This document shows, piece after piece, positions 1-8,034 of a stretch of DNA of 64,000 nucleotides. The DNA lies in NCBI GenBank assembly GCA_017513185.1, contig JAFXGL010000007.1, positions 1 through 64,000 of the forward strand, in the 5' to 3' direction. A program made the position numbers and the translations under genes. The notes under the pieces are model-generated. The model was not told where the DNA came from and ran no database searches. It was given only the letters and a program-made list of their open reading frames with translations. Numbering within the stretch: position 1 is the stretch's first letter; the number at the start of each line of letters is the position of its first letter. Origin of the DNA: Candidatus Saccharimonadota bacterium. Its GTDB lineage: Bacteria > Patescibacteriota > Saccharimonadia > Saccharimonadales > Saccharimonadaceae.

Positions 1-336
1 AACGAGCCGACGACTAGTAGTGGAAGTATTGCCTTCGGAATCGTAGACATAACTAGTGACGAGACACTTCCAAAGGTCACGGTAAGAGCTAGGGTTAGTG
101 CAGACATCGCTTAGCTCAGTGGCATCAGCTTTCTTGGGCTCAGAGAGATAGGCACTGTGAAGGAAACGCAGAGCTTCCGCTTGGGCATCGATTTCTTGAC
201 GAGCCATAGTGGTCTCTAGGGTATTCTGGGTGGAGGCGAGGCCTTTGTTCATGAGGGAGATGGTGCCAATAGCTGCCATACCAAAAATGGCCACGGCAAA
301 CATGACTTCGATTAAGGTATCTCCGCGTTTGTGCAT
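1..336 (-). CDS. Type IV prepilin-like protein (3' part missing)
   Basis: The frame is open from the ATG at 336 to the window edge, 112 residues, so the C-terminus lies outside. The N-terminus MHKRG|DTLIEVMFAVAIFG is a class III signal peptide: short basic leader, Gly at -1, Glu at +5 of the mature protein, then a hydrophobic helix (residues about 8-30). Asp rather than Phe/Met at +1 is unusual. Family knowledge: such leaders are cut by prepilin peptidase (PilD) and the helix packs in a type IV pilus or pseudopilus. There is no ribosome binding site; an extended -10 sits 6 nt upstream. Major or minor pilin cannot be decided from this fragment. Confidence 0.8.
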   Translation of the reverse strand, partial: MHKRGDTLIEVMFAVAIFGMAAIGTISLMNKGLASTQNTLETTMARQEIDAQAEALRFLHSAYLSEPKKADATELSDVCTNPSSYRDLWKCLVTSYVYDSEGNTSTTSRRLV

Positions 337-356
337 ATGCTAATTATAGCATATGC
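333..356 (-). promoter_or_regulatory. Extended -10 promoter of the prepilin gene, flanked by repeats
   Basis: On the minus strand TGC-TATAAT lies at 351-343, 6 nt before the ATG at 336. The -10 is bracketed by two copies of the palindrome GCATATGC (333-340 and 349-356), which could be an operator or chance AT-rich symmetry. Confidence 0.5.
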
Positions 357-366
357 AGTGGCCATT

Positions 367-1023
367 TTATAGGCCGAAATCGGCGGATTCTTGCAGAAGT
401 GCGGGGAGGAAGCCGTGGGCGTTGAACTCGGGTTCGCTGGTAAAATCGAGAAAGTCAAAGTTAGAGAGGCCGAGGCGTTCACGGAGGAGGGCTTCGGCGA
501 GAGACGGCGAGAGAACTTTGTCGCCAAACTCGAATTTGCGCCAGGCGAGACGTTGGAGTTCGGTGATGGTAGATTTGAGCGAAGTGGCCTCAGAGCGGGT
601 GTAGTTTTTGAGGAGTTCGGTTTGGAAGGGAATGAGGCTGAAGGGTTCAGTCTCGCTGGTCTCAAAATGGGCGAGAGAGGGGCGAAGTTCGTGAGCGAGG
701 TCAAAAATGGCGGCGGAAAAGGCGGGTCGGTCGTCTTTTTCCCAGGCGACGAGGATGCTGGCGAGGAGCTTTAGGACAGTTTTTTGTTGTTCGGATTCGT
801 AGAATTCGAGGCGGTGACGACCTTCTTCGGAGAGGGTGACGGGGCCAAGGGCGCGTTTGGTGGCGGTCCAGAGGTCTTGCCAGGAGGAGTAAAATGTGGT
901 CAAAACTTGCAAAGCTTCGCCGCGTTGGACCTCCCAAAAAGGAGTCTCGGAAACGGTTTGGTCTTCGATTTCTGAAAAGTTAACAGAGAATTTTTTGCGA
1001 TTTCTAGATAAAAAATGAGGCAT
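367..1023 (-). CDS. Conserved-looking hypothetical protein, 218 aa
   Basis: I do not recognise the family. The product is soluble: no signal peptide or membrane segment, rich in Leu, Glu and Phe, probably mostly helical. The start ATG at 1023 is supported by a GGAGG about 5 nt upstream and by a consensus promoter at 1060-1088. It lies between rpsI and the prepilin gene on the same strand, but each neighbour has its own signals (terminator after rpsI, promoter before the prepilin gene), so it is probably transcribed alone. Confidence 0.6.
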   Translation of the reverse strand: MPHFLSRNRKKFSVNFSEIEDQTVSETPFWEVQRGEALQVLTTFYSSWQDLWTATKRALGPVTLSEEGRHRLEFYESEQQKTVLKLLASILVAWEKDDRPAFSAAIFDLAHELRPSLAHFETSETEPFSLIPFQTELLKNYTRSEATSLKSTITELQRLAWRKFEFGDKVLSPSLAEALLRERLGLSNFDFLDFTSEPEFNAHGFLPALLQESADFGL

Positions 1024-1059
1024 AATAGCCTCCGTCTATAGTAAGGTGTTTACCCTTTA

Positions 1060-1088
1060 ATTATACCAAAAAGCCACCATTTTGTCAA
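1060..1088 (-). promoter_or_regulatory. Consensus sigma-70-type promoter for the 218-aa gene
   Basis: Minus strand TTGACA (1088-1083), 17-bp spacer, TATAAT (1065-1060), with TGG just before the -10. The -35 lies in the loop of the rpsI terminator and the spacer runs through its 3' stem arm. Confidence 0.7.
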
Positions 1089-1097
1089 TGGTGGCTC
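1066..1097 (-). terminator. Intrinsic terminator after rpsI
   Basis: Stem AGCCACCAT/ATGGTGGCT (1088-1096 with 1072-1080), 7-nt loop, then a run of T on the minus strand. It ends the ribosomal transcript and overlaps the next promoter. Confidence 0.8.
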
Positions 1098-1102
1098 CAT
1101 CA

Positions 1103-1501
1103 TTAACGCTTGCTGAACTGCTCTTTCTTGCGGGCAGAGCGAAGGCCGTACTTTTTGCGTTCCTTTTCGCGGGGATCGCGTTTGAGCGAGCCAGCTTTTT
1201 TGAGAACGGGGCGAAGGTCGGGGGCTTCGGTCTGTAAAGCTTTAGAGATGGCGAGCTTGATAGCGTCGACTTGGCCGGCGAGACCGCCGCCAGTGACGCG
1301 GATAGTGATGTCGTAATCTTTCTGCTTTTGGGTGAGGGCTAGCGGGTCGGTGATTTCTGCGACGTAGCCTTTATTGCCAGAGAAGTAGTCGAGGGCCGGT
1401 TTGCCGTTGATGGTGATTTCTCCCTTGCCCTTGTAGAGGCGGGCGCGGGCGGAAGCAGCCTTGCGGCGGCCGAGGCCGTAGATGTATTTCTTGTCTGCCA
1501 T
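1103..1501 (-). CDS. rpsI: Small ribosomal subunit protein uS9
   Basis: 132 aa, the usual length. The N-terminal YGLGRRKAASAR and the C-terminal basic tail ending KKEQFSKR are family hallmarks; the tail reaches the P-site tRNA in the 30S decoding centre. Its ATG overlaps the rplM stop codon by one base, so the two are translationally coupled. It is last in the transcript running from infA through rpoA and is followed by a terminator. Confidence 0.96.
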   Translation of the reverse strand: MADKKYIYGLGRRKAASARARLYKGKGEITINGKPALDYFSGNKGYVAEITDPLALTQKQKDYDITIRVTGGGLAGQVDAIKLAISKALQTEAPDLRPVLKKAGSLKRDPREKERKKYGLRSARKKEQFSKR

Positions 1502-1926
1502 TATTTAATCTCCTTTGGATTTTGAGCCGTGTGAGCATGTTCGGAGCCGGCAAAGATGCGGAGGCGAGCGAGGCGGTCAGCGGCTAGTTTGTTCTTCGGG
1601 AGCATTCCCTTGACGGCTTCACGAATAGCGAGAGAGGGGTCCTTTTCTAGAACTTCCTCGAGCTTGAGCTCAGTGAGGCCACCGGGGAAGCCGGAGTGGC
1701 GATAGTATTTTTTGTCGGTCATCTTGGCGCCGGTGACTTTGAGGTCTTTGGCATTGACGACGACGACGTAGTCACCGTTGTCGATGTGGGGGGTGAAAGT
1801 AACTTTGCTCTTCCCCATCAACTTGTCGGCGATAACGACAGCGAGTTTGCCGAGAGGCATAGAGCTGGCGTCAACGAGCCACCACTCGCGGGAAATCTCG
1901 GAAGCTTTCTGAGAGTAGGTTTTCAT
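1501..1926 (-). CDS. rplM: Large ribosomal subunit protein uL13
   Basis: 141 aa, normal length. Motifs seen: WWLVDASSMPLGKLA near the start, NGDYVVVVNA and HSGFPGGLTE in the middle. It is an early-assembly 50S protein. The start ATG at 1926 lies 2 nt after the rplQ stop at 1929 on the same strand, and its stop overlaps rpsI. The rplM-rpsI pair is joined here to the alpha operon (rpoA-rplQ), a fusion also seen in other bacteria. Confidence 0.96.
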   Translation of the reverse strand: MKTYSQKASEISREWWLVDASSMPLGKLAVVIADKLMGKSKVTFTPHIDNGDYVVVVNAKDLKVTGAKMTDKKYYRHSGFPGGLTELKLEEVLEKDPSLAIREAVKGMLPKNKLAADRLARLRIFAGSEHAHTAQNPKEIK

Positions 1927-1928
1927 AA

Positions 1929-2330
1929 TTATTTATCCCCTTTCTTGTTGTCGAGACTCTTGATGTTGAGGTCAATGTCGTCGACAAAGGAAATGGTAGC
2001 CATTTCTGAATGGTCGCCCTTGCGGAAGCCGGCGCGCTCGATTTTGAGGTAGCCGGAGTTGCGTTTAATTTGCGGGGCAATCACGTCGACCAAGAGGTCG
2101 GCGGTCTCCATGTCGTCCAAACGGGCGATAATGAGACGGCGAGAAGCGAGGTCGCCCTTTTTGGCGAGGGTGATGAGCTTCTCGGTGCTGCGGCGCATTT
2201 CTTTGGCGCGAGCAAGGGTAGTAGTGATAGATTGATATTTAATCAGGGAGCACATAAGCCCACGAACTAGTGCTGTGGCCTGATCGGTCTTGCGGCCGAA
2301 TTTGCGGCCTTTGTATCCGTGGCGGTGCAT
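1929..2330 (-). CDS. rplQ: Large ribosomal subunit protein bL17
   Basis: 133 aa. Starts MHRHGYKGRKFGRKTDQA and contains LVRGLMCSLI, both typical of bL17. The start codon overlaps the rpoA stop by one base, the classic rpoA-rplQ coupling. The C-terminal acidic/basic tail (residues about 115-133) is a little longer than in E. coli. Confidence 0.96.
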   Translation of the reverse strand: MHRHGYKGRKFGRKTDQATALVRGLMCSLIKYQSITTTLARAKEMRRSTEKLITLAKKGDLASRRLIIARLDDMETADLLVDVIAPQIKRNSGYLKIERAGFRKGDHSEMATISFVDDIDLNIKSLDNKKGDK

Positions 2331-3280
2331 TATTTTCTAAACTCCGTTATTTTTTCTTGGACTTCCTCGAGAGCTTTAGCACCGAAACCTTTGAGATCTT
2401 TGAGCTGGGCATCGGAAAGGCCGATGAGCTGGGAAAGATTCTTAATGCCGTTATTGATAAGGGCATTAGAAGTACGAGCAGTGAGGCCGAGGTCCTCAAT
2501 CGGGAGGAGGAGGCCAGAGTTGTCTTCTTCAGTTTCGACGCCAGGAACCGGGGCGCTTTCGACCTTGGTGGAGCCGGCGAGAGCCTGGTATTGATTAACG
2601 AGGATGGCAGCGGCTTCCTCAAAGGCATCACGCGGGGTGATGGTACCATCGGTGTCGATGGTGAGGGTGAGCTGCTGGAGGTTGGTATCACGACCAACGC
2701 GGGTGTTCTCAACTTTGTAGCGGACGCGGAGAACAGGGGTGAAGACGGCATCGAGAGCAATCATGTCGCTATGGATGCGGTCTTTGCCGGATTCGTCGAT
2801 GGTGAGGTAGCCACGGCCAGACTCGATGACGAAGTGCATCTTGAGGGTGTAGCTGGGGTCGTCGATGTGGCAGATGACTTGGTTGGGGTTACCGAGCTCG
2901 ATTTCTGCTGGGAAGCGGATGTCGGAAGCGGTAACGCGCTTGTCACCATCTTTTTCCTTTTGGGCGCTACCTTTGATTTCTAGGTAGGCTTCAACAGGAG
3001 CGTCGCTGTGAGACTTCAAGCGGATGGTCTTGAGGTTTAACATGATGTCAACGACATCTTCACGAACGCCTGGAATGGCGGTGAACTCGTGAGTGGTGCC
3101 TTCAATGGAGAAGGACGTGATGGCAGCGCCTTTGATGCTGGAGAGGAGCACGCGGCGGAGAGAGTTACCGAGAGTGTTGCCGTAGCCGTAGTAAAGCGGG
3201 CGGATTACAAACTCAGCGCTGTTTTCTCCGAGGTCGCGAACTTCGGCAAGCGTTGCATCGTTGATAGCTTTTGTTGTCAT
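2330..3280 (-). CDS. rpoA: DNA-directed RNA polymerase alpha subunit
   Basis: 316 aa. The N-terminal dimerisation domain (to about residue 230) carries GNTLGNSLRRVLLSS, and the C-terminal domain (about 250-316) keeps the helix-hairpin-helix fold with GLTARTSNALINNGI, so UP-element and activator contacts are possible. It assembles the polymerase core. Start ATG at 3280 follows GGAGAG. It sits between rpsD and rplQ as in the usual alpha operon. Confidence 0.97.
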   Translation of the reverse strand: MTTKAINDATLAEVRDLGENSAEFVIRPLYYGYGNTLGNSLRRVLLSSIKGAAITSFSIEGTTHEFTAIPGVREDVVDIMLNLKTIRLKSHSDAPVEAYLEIKGSAQKEKDGDKRVTASDIRFPAEIELGNPNQVICHIDDPSYTLKMHFVIESGRGYLTIDESGKDRIHSDMIALDAVFTPVLRVRYKVENTRVGRDTNLQQLTLTIDTDGTITPRDAFEEAAAILVNQYQALAGSTKVESAPVPGVETEEDNSGLLLPIEDLGLTARTSNALINNGIKNLSQLIGLSDAQLKDLKGFGAKALEEVQEKITEFRK

Positions 3281-3299
3281 AGGGTTTCTCTCCTTATCC

Positions 3300-3902
3300 T
3301 TAGCGTGAGTAGAACTCGACGATTAGTTGTTCGTTAATGCCCACCTCAGCTTCTTCGCGCTTTGGTAAACCAGTAACTTCGATTTTAAGTTTTTTGGCAT
3401 CAGCTTTCATCCAAGAAAGCGGGGTAGTCATGCCTTCGATAGATTTGAAGTAATCGGATTTAGTGGATTTGGAACGGACTTCAAGCACGTCGCCCGGATT
3501 CAAACGAATGGACGGGATGTTGATGCGCTTGCCGTTTAAAAGGAAGTGACCGTGAGAAACGAGTTGGCGAGCTTGGCGACGAGTAGTGGCAAAGCCAGCG
3601 CGGTAAACGACGTTGTCGGCGCGGCGCTCGAGGAACTGGAGAAGGTTTTCACCAGTAAGGCCTTCAGCGCGGGTAGCTTCCTTCATAAGCTTAGCGAATT
3701 GTTTTTCGAGTAGGCCGTACATGCGGCGAACTTTTTGCTTTTCGCGGAGCTGAACGAGATAGAGGCTTTGAGAGCGGGAGCGTTGACCGGCGTGTTCGCC
3801 AGGAATGCCACTCTTTTTGGCCATGATTTTGCTAGCCTTGGGAGCGAGAGCATAGCTTTCGCGACGAGACTGCTTAACAATTGGAGAATTATCGCGGGCC
3901 AT
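3300..3902 (-). CDS. rpsD: Small ribosomal subunit protein uS4
   Basis: 200 aa. The S4 RNA-binding domain is visible at about residues 95-160 (RADNVVYRAGFATTRRQARQ, then HFLLNGKRINIPS). The N-terminal region has no CxxC zinc pairs, so this is a zinc-free form. It nucleates 16S rRNA assembly. In other bacteria S4 represses the alpha operon; I saw no clear pseudoknot target in this short upstream region. Confidence 0.96.
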   Translation of the reverse strand: MARDNSPIVKQSRRESYALAPKASKIMAKKSGIPGEHAGQRSRSQSLYLVQLREKQKVRRMYGLLEKQFAKLMKEATRAEGLTGENLLQFLERRADNVVYRAGFATTRRQARQLVSHGHFLLNGKRINIPSIRLNPGDVLEVRSKSTKSDYFKSIEGMTTPLSWMKADAKKLKIEVTGLPKREEAEVGINEQLIVEFYSR

Positions 3903-4336
3903 TACGGTTTCCTTTCTCCCTTGGGTCGCACACCACCGTGAGCGATCGGGGTTATATCAGTGATGCTGTTGATTTTGATGCCGAGACCGGAGACGGCGCG
4001 GATGGCGCTGTCGCGACCAAGGCCAATGCCTTTGACAAAAACGTCGACGGATGATAGACCGTGGTCTTTCTTAGCGAGGTCGAGAGCTTTCTCGGCGGCA
4101 ATTTGAGCGGCGTAAGCAGTTCCCTTTTTGGAGCCGCGGAAGCCATTGGCGCCGGCAGAGGAGCTAGTCAAAATTTCGCCTTTGCCGTCACTGACGCTGA
4201 TAATAGTGTTGTTAAAGGTAGCTTGAATGTGGACTTGGCCAGACTGGACAATCCTTTTGTTCTTGCGGCCTTTTTTAGTGGCTTTAGCTTCTGCCACAGG
4301 AGCTTCGGTATTGGTATTTTTAACTTCTTCAGACAT
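3902..4336 (-). CDS. rpsK: Small ribosomal subunit protein uS11
   Basis: 144 aa. A 30-residue Lys- and Ala-rich N-terminal extension precedes the core, which shows VHIQATFNNTIISVSD, GSKKGTAYAAQIAA and the C-terminal HGGVRPKGERKP. It forms part of the 30S platform near the mRNA exit. Its stop overlaps the rpsD start; rpsM lies 9 nt upstream. Confidence 0.96.
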   Translation of the reverse strand: MSEEVKNTNTEAPVAEAKATKKGRKNKRIVQSGQVHIQATFNNTIISVSDGKGEILTSSSAGANGFRGSKKGTAYAAQIAAEKALDLAKKDHGLSSVDVFVKGIGLGRDSAIRAVSGLGIKINSITDITPIAHGGVRPKGERKP

Positions 4337-4345
4337 ATATTACTC

Positions 4346-4732
4346 CTAGGTCTTGCTTGCTGCTTTTGGTTGAGCGCCGCCGACGGCGATAGCTTTACCC
4401 TTGCGAGTACGCGCATTCGTGCGGGTGCGTTGACCGTTGACCGGAAGACCGGCCTTGTGGCGCAAACCTTTGTAAGAGTTAATGTCTTTGAGACGTTTGA
4501 TATTGTTGGTCACGAGGCGTTTCAAATCACCTTCAACGGAATATTTCGAGGAAATAATGTCGTTGAGTTTTTGTTCGTCAGCCTCGGTGAGATCTTTCAC
4601 CCGAGTGGTAGGCTTTATCTTAGCCTCCGCAAGGATGGCTTTACTTGTTGTCGGCCCGATACCGTAGATGTAAGTGAGAGCGGTTTCGACTTGCTTCTCG
4701 GACGGGAGGACAACGCTAGCAATTCGTGCCAT
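4346..4732 (-). CDS. rpsM: Small ribosomal subunit protein uS13
   Basis: 128 aa. The first 40 residues contain [14 protein letters not shown] and the C-terminal tail [14 protein letters not shown] contacts P-site tRNA. The start ATG at 4732 follows the rpmJ stop (4735-4737) by two bases, so both genes are co-translated. Order rpmJ-rpsM-rpsK-rpsD-rpoA-rplQ is canonical. Confidence 0.96.
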   Translation of the reverse strand: MARIASVVLPSEKQVETALTYIYGIGPTTSKAILAEAKIKPTTRVKDLTEADEQKLNDIISSKYSVEGDLKRLVTNNIKRLKDINSYKGLRHKAGLPVNGQRTRTNARTRKGKAIAVGGAQPKAASKT

Positions 4733-4734
4733 GC

Positions 4735-4851
4735 TTAACCCTGCCTTTGTTTATTCTTAGGTTTTTTCTTGTTGATGATACGAAGGACGCCTTTGCGGCG
4801 AACAATAATATCATCTGGGGAGATTTTTTTAACACTGGCGCGTACCTTCAT
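4735..4851 (-). CDS. rpmJ: Large ribosomal subunit protein bL36, zinc-free form
   Basis: 38 aa between infA and rpsM. It begins [11 protein letters not shown] and ends KPKNKQRQG, both diagnostic. All four zinc ligands of the usual bL36 (C-x2-C ... C ... H) are replaced: the first Cys pair is Ser and Asp (residues 11 and 14), the third Cys is Asn and the His is Asn. Such C-minus forms are known in other bacteria, where they replace the zinc form under zinc shortage; here it is the operon copy. Confidence 0.93.
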   Translation of the reverse strand: MKVRASVKKISPDDIIVRRKGVLRIINKKKPKNKQRQG

Positions 4852-4912
4852 AGTGTAAAAAATTCCTTTCGTTAAGGTTTATATATGTAATTCTCGCCCC
4901 GTGAAGTGCGAG

Positions 4913-5131
4913 TTACCGGCGGAAGCTGATTCTGCCCTTTGTAAGATCGTAAGGGGTTAACTCAACGTCGACCGTATCACCGGGCACAAGGCGGATAAAG
5001 TTTTTGCGCATTTTACCGCTCATGTGCGCAATGATAATATGGCCATTCTCGAGTTCTACCCGAAATTGGGCATTAGGCAACGCCTCAACGACCTTGCCTG
5101 TGAGTTTAATCACTTCCTTTTGACTAGCCAT
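4913..5131 (-). CDS. infA: Translation initiation factor IF-1
   Basis: 72 aa, exactly the usual size. S1/OB fold with [22 protein letters not shown] and [17 protein letters not shown]. It blocks the 30S A site during initiation. It has no clear ribosome binding site; TGA-TATAAT lies 13 nt before the ATG at 5131, so the 5' leader would be only about 6 nt. Confidence 0.96.
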   Translation of the reverse strand: MASQKEVIKLTGKVVEALPNAQFRVELENGHIIIAHMSGKMRKNFIRLVPGDTVDVELTPYDLTKGRISFRR

Positions 5132-5144
5132 AAATTACCGAGCT

Positions 5145-5153
5145 ATTATATCA
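5145..5153 (-). promoter_or_regulatory. Extended -10 promoter of infA
   Basis: Minus strand TGA (5153-5151) and TATAAT (5150-5145). No good -35 is evident. It lies in the 54-bp gap after the sortase gene, so infA and the genes downstream can be transcribed independently of secY. Confidence 0.55.
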
Positions 5154-5185
5154 AAAAAATGTTATTTTTACAATAGTGATTTTTA

Positions 5186-5980
5186 TTATTTTTCTAAGAC
5201 GGCGCGAGTGAATTGACGGGAAAGATAAGTCTGCTGGACTTGGGACCATTCGCCGATGCAGGAGATGAGAGTGAGAGATTCATGGCCGGGGGCGGGAGAC
5301 TGGAAGGCTTTGGTCATGTAATCGTCGGCTTCGGAGAGCGGGACTTCTTGGTTGTCGGCGACTTTGTAGGTGAAAATTTGGCCGTCACCACGTTCGATAA
5401 TGATTTCGTCACCAGCGTAGAGCGTGTTGAGATGCTTCAAAACGCCTTCGACATTGGGGCCGCCGTTGTGGCCATCCATGACGAGGACGCCGTCGGTGCC
5501 AGGTTTGCTGGATTGGCCGTACCAGCCGATGTCAAAAATGCCGTAGGGGGTGTCGAGCTCGCCGGATTTGTTGATGCCCATTTTAAGGACGCGAGCGTTT
5601 TTGACGCCGAGCTTGGGGATGGAGAGATAGCGAGGCTCGTCGGCGGCGACGGTGTGTTCGCGACGCTGTTGTTCGGTGACTTCTTCCTCGCTGACTTCCT
5701 GGACGACTTCCTCGACGAGGTTAGCGACGGCGCGCGGCATGCCTTCTTTTTCGTGGTAATAATTATGTTCCCAAATGGCGGTGCGGGCAAAGAAGAAGGT
5801 GAGGGCAAAGAGGATGAGACCGAGGAGAATCTTGCTGATGAGAGTGCGAGACTTTTCGAGATTCATATCGTGAGCGTCTTTAGGCTCTTTGAGAGCGAGA
5901 TTAGGCTCCTTTTGTTTGGCCGTTTTGGCGGGCTTTGCAGGAGTTTTTTCTTTGGTCTTTTTTTGCTTGTCTTGTTTCAT
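5186..5980 (-). CDS. Membrane-anchored sortase (transpeptidase)
   Basis: 264 aa. A Lys-rich cytoplasmic tail (1-45), one membrane helix (about 48-68), an acidic linker, then a sortase beta-barrel (about 115-264). Catalytic residues are His171 (MDGHNGG), Cys241 (LTLISCIGEW) and Arg255 (TYLSRQF). Sortases cut a C-terminal sorting signal and attach the protein to the cell surface or join pilin subunits. The motif context resembles class E/F rather than class A; substrate unknown, and no LPXTG protein is in the window. It starts 15 nt after secY, in the place normally held by adk and map. Confidence 0.88.
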   Translation of the reverse strand: MKQDKQKKTKEKTPAKPAKTAKQKEPNLALKEPKDAHDMNLEKSRTLISKILLGLILFALTFFFARTAIWEHNYYHEKEGMPRAVANLVEEVVQEVSEEEVTEQQRREHTVAADEPRYLSIPKLGVKNARVLKMGINKSGELDTPYGIFDIGWYGQSSKPGTDGVLVMDGHNGGPNVEGVLKHLNTLYAGDEIIIERGDGQIFTYKVADNQEVPLSEADDYMTKAFQSPAPGHESLTLISCIGEWSQVQQTYLSRQFTRAVLEK

Positions 5981-5995
5981 GCCACCCTTTCAAGG

Positions 5996-7498
5996 TTATT
6001 TTGTTGCTTCAGCGAGCTTTTTAGATTTTTTAGCTTTTTTAACTTTGGTGCTTTTAGCTTTGTCGTCTTTGCCGTAATCGTCGTAAGTGACCATGAGGGC
6101 GCGAGAATCGATGGCGCGAAGGTTTTCTAGCGAGATAGTGACGATGAGGAGAAGCCCGGTGCCGGAGAGCGAGAGGCCGAGCGGGGCGCCACTAGTGACG
6201 ATGAAGATGTAGTCGGTGATGAAGGGGAGCATGGCGACGAGGCCGAGACTGAGGCTACCAAAGAGGTTGAGACGGCGAACGATGCGCTCAAGATAGTCGG
6301 CGGTTTGGGTGCCGGGGCGGACGCCTTCGATAAAGCCGCCTTGCTTCTGTAGGTTGTCGGCGATTTCTTTGGTGTTGAAGTTGACGGAAGAGTAGAAGTA
6401 GGTGAACATGACGATGAGAATGAAGAGCGCGGCGGGGTAGATGAACCATTGCCAGGTGATGCCAAGCGGGTAGAGGGTGGCGAAGTTAGAGGCGTTTGGC
6501 GCGGTGAAGATGGCGACGAGCTTTTGCGCGAAGACGGAGTCGGCATTGCTAGAGAGGATGACCTGGCCGATGAGGGCGGGGAGGGAGAGGAAGGCGGTAG
6601 CGAAGATGACGGGGATGACGCCGGCGGAGATGAGCTTTAAAGGCAAGATGGAGCGGATGTCGCCGTAGGCGGAGTTGCCATGGACACGCTTGGCGTAGTT
6701 GATGGTGAGGATGCGCTGGGCTTCGTTGAGCTTGGTGAGGAAGTAAATTACTACAATAATAGCGGCAATGAAACCTAGAGTGATCCAAAAGACGGTGGGG
6801 TTGACCGGTAAGTTAAACCAGCCAAAGAGGGAGAGGGAGCCCTCTGAAGTGTCGGTGAGGGCGGACCAGAGGCTGGCGAGCGTGGATGGGAAGCTGGAGA
6901 CGATGCTGGCGAAGATGAGGGTAGACATGCCGTTGCCAATGCCCTGTTCGGTCATGAGCTCGCCGAGCCACATGAGCAAGATAGAGCCGGCGACCATGGC
7001 GACGATGGCAATAATCCATTCGAGCGAGGTGAGCTCTGGCGGGATGGCAGTGGCGGAAGCGAGGACGTTTTGGTTTAAGATGTAGATATAGGCAATGGAC
7101 TGAACAATGGCAAGAGGAACGGTGAGGAGGCGGGTCCATTGGTTGATTTTGCGGCGGCCGACTTCGCCGTCTTCGGAAATTTCTTCTAGTGAAGGGATGG
7201 CCTTGGTGAGGAGCTGGATGACGATGCTAGCGGTGATGTAGGGGGAGATGCCGACGAGAATAATGGAGAAGTTGGTGAGGCCACCACCGGTAATCATGTT
7301 GAGGAAGGAGCCGAAGTTGGAGCCGTTGATGAGGTTATGGACGGCGTCACGGAAGGTGGAGACTTCGCCGAGAGGAAGGGGGATGTGGGCGAGGAAGCGG
7401 TAGACAAAAAGGATGCCGATGATGATTAGGAATTTTTTCAGCATGTCTTTGTTCTTTAGAGATTTGAAAATGGTTTTGAAATGCATACGGAACCTCAA
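5996..7498 (-). CDS. secY: Protein translocase subunit SecY
   Basis: 500 aa, about 60 longer than E. coli SecY, with ten predicted membrane helices. Seen: plug/TM2 region GGGLTNFSIILVGISPYITASI, the EEISEDGEVGRRKINQW loop, TM5 MWLGELMTEQGIGNG. It forms the channel for secreted and membrane proteins with SecE and SecG. The last 30 residues are Lys-rich. It has its own promoter (TGG-TATTAT) after the rplO terminator and GAGG before the start, so it is uncoupled from rplO. Confidence 0.96.
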   Translation of the reverse strand: MRFRMHFKTIFKSLKNKDMLKKFLIIIGILFVYRFLAHIPLPLGEVSTFRDAVHNLINGSNFGSFLNMITGGGLTNFSIILVGISPYITASIVIQLLTKAIPSLEEISEDGEVGRRKINQWTRLLTVPLAIVQSIAYIYILNQNVLASATAIPPELTSLEWIIAIVAMVAGSILLMWLGELMTEQGIGNGMSTLIFASIVSSFPSTLASLWSALTDTSEGSLSLFGWFNLPVNPTVFWITLGFIAAIIVVIYFLTKLNEAQRILTINYAKRVHGNSAYGDIRSILPLKLISAGVIPVIFATAFLSLPALIGQVILSSNADSVFAQKLVAIFTAPNASNFATLYPLGITWQWFIYPAALFILIVMFTYFYSSVNFNTKEIADNLQKQGGFIEGVRPGTQTADYLERIVRRLNLFGSLSLGLVAMLPFITDYIFIVTSGAPLGLSLSGTGLLLIVTISLENLRAIDSRALMVTYDDYGKDDKAKSTKVKKAKKSKKLAEATK

Positions 7499-7518
7499 CT
7501 AGAAATGTTACTTTATCT

Positions 7519-7527
7519 ATAATACCA
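7519..7527 (-). promoter_or_regulatory. Extended -10 promoter of secY
   Basis: Minus strand TGG (7527-7525) and TATTAT (7524-7519), directly after the T-tract of the rplO terminator. Confidence 0.5.
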
Positions 7528-7536
7528 TAAAGAGAG

Positions 7537-7568
7537 AAAAAAAATAACCCCATTTGGGGTTATTTTTG
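7537..7568 (-). terminator. Intrinsic terminator after rplO
   Basis: Stem AATAACCCC/GGGGTTATT with a short loop, followed on the minus strand by eight T. The stem is symmetric, but only minus-strand genes flank it. Confidence 0.8.
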
Positions 7569-7569
7569 G

Positions 7570-8034
7570 TTATTTCTCGGCTTTTTTCTCGCGCATTGGT
7601 ACGGGGACTTTTTTGAAGTCGCCACCGGCCTTTTTCAGAGCTTCGATTGCGCTCTTGGAAGCGAATTGAGTTTCCAAAGTGATTTTGGATTTCAATTCGC
7701 CGCGAGAGATGACTTTAACTTTCACATACGGAGAAGTGATGAAGTTTTTGTCGGCGAGGACGAAGTTGTCGACGTTGCCGGTGAGTTCGTTTAGGGTGTC
7801 GGTGTAAACGACTTCGGCTTTATCGTGCAAGGTCTTGAAGCCTTTGAGCTTCGGGATGGCTTGCATGATGGCACGTTGGCCGCCCATGAAGCCGGCAGGC
7901 ATCTTGCGGTGGCCAGTGCGGGCCTTTTGACCCTTGGTGCCACGGCCGGCGGTTTTACCCTGACCGGCGGAGATGCCACGACCCTTGCGGGACGGGCGAG
8001 TGTTCTTATTGACTTCTAGTTCGTTGTACTTCAT
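7570..8034 (-). CDS. rplO: Large ribosomal subunit protein uL15
   Basis: 154 aa. The glycine-rich N-terminus RKGRGISAGQGKTAGRGTKG and the core motif GFMGGQRAIMQAIPKLKGF are characteristic. It is a late-assembly 50S protein. Its ATG overlaps the rpsE stop by one base, so there is no room for rpmD (uL30), which most bacteria have between these two genes; absence of uL30 is a known CPR trait. Confidence 0.96.
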   Translation of the reverse strand: MKYNELEVNKNTRPSRKGRGISAGQGKTAGRGTKGQKARTGHRKMPAGFMGGQRAIMQAIPKLKGFKTLHDKAEVVYTDTLNELTGNVDNFVLADKNFITSPYVKVKVISRGELKSKITLETQFASKSAIEALKKAGGDFKKVPVPMREKKAEK

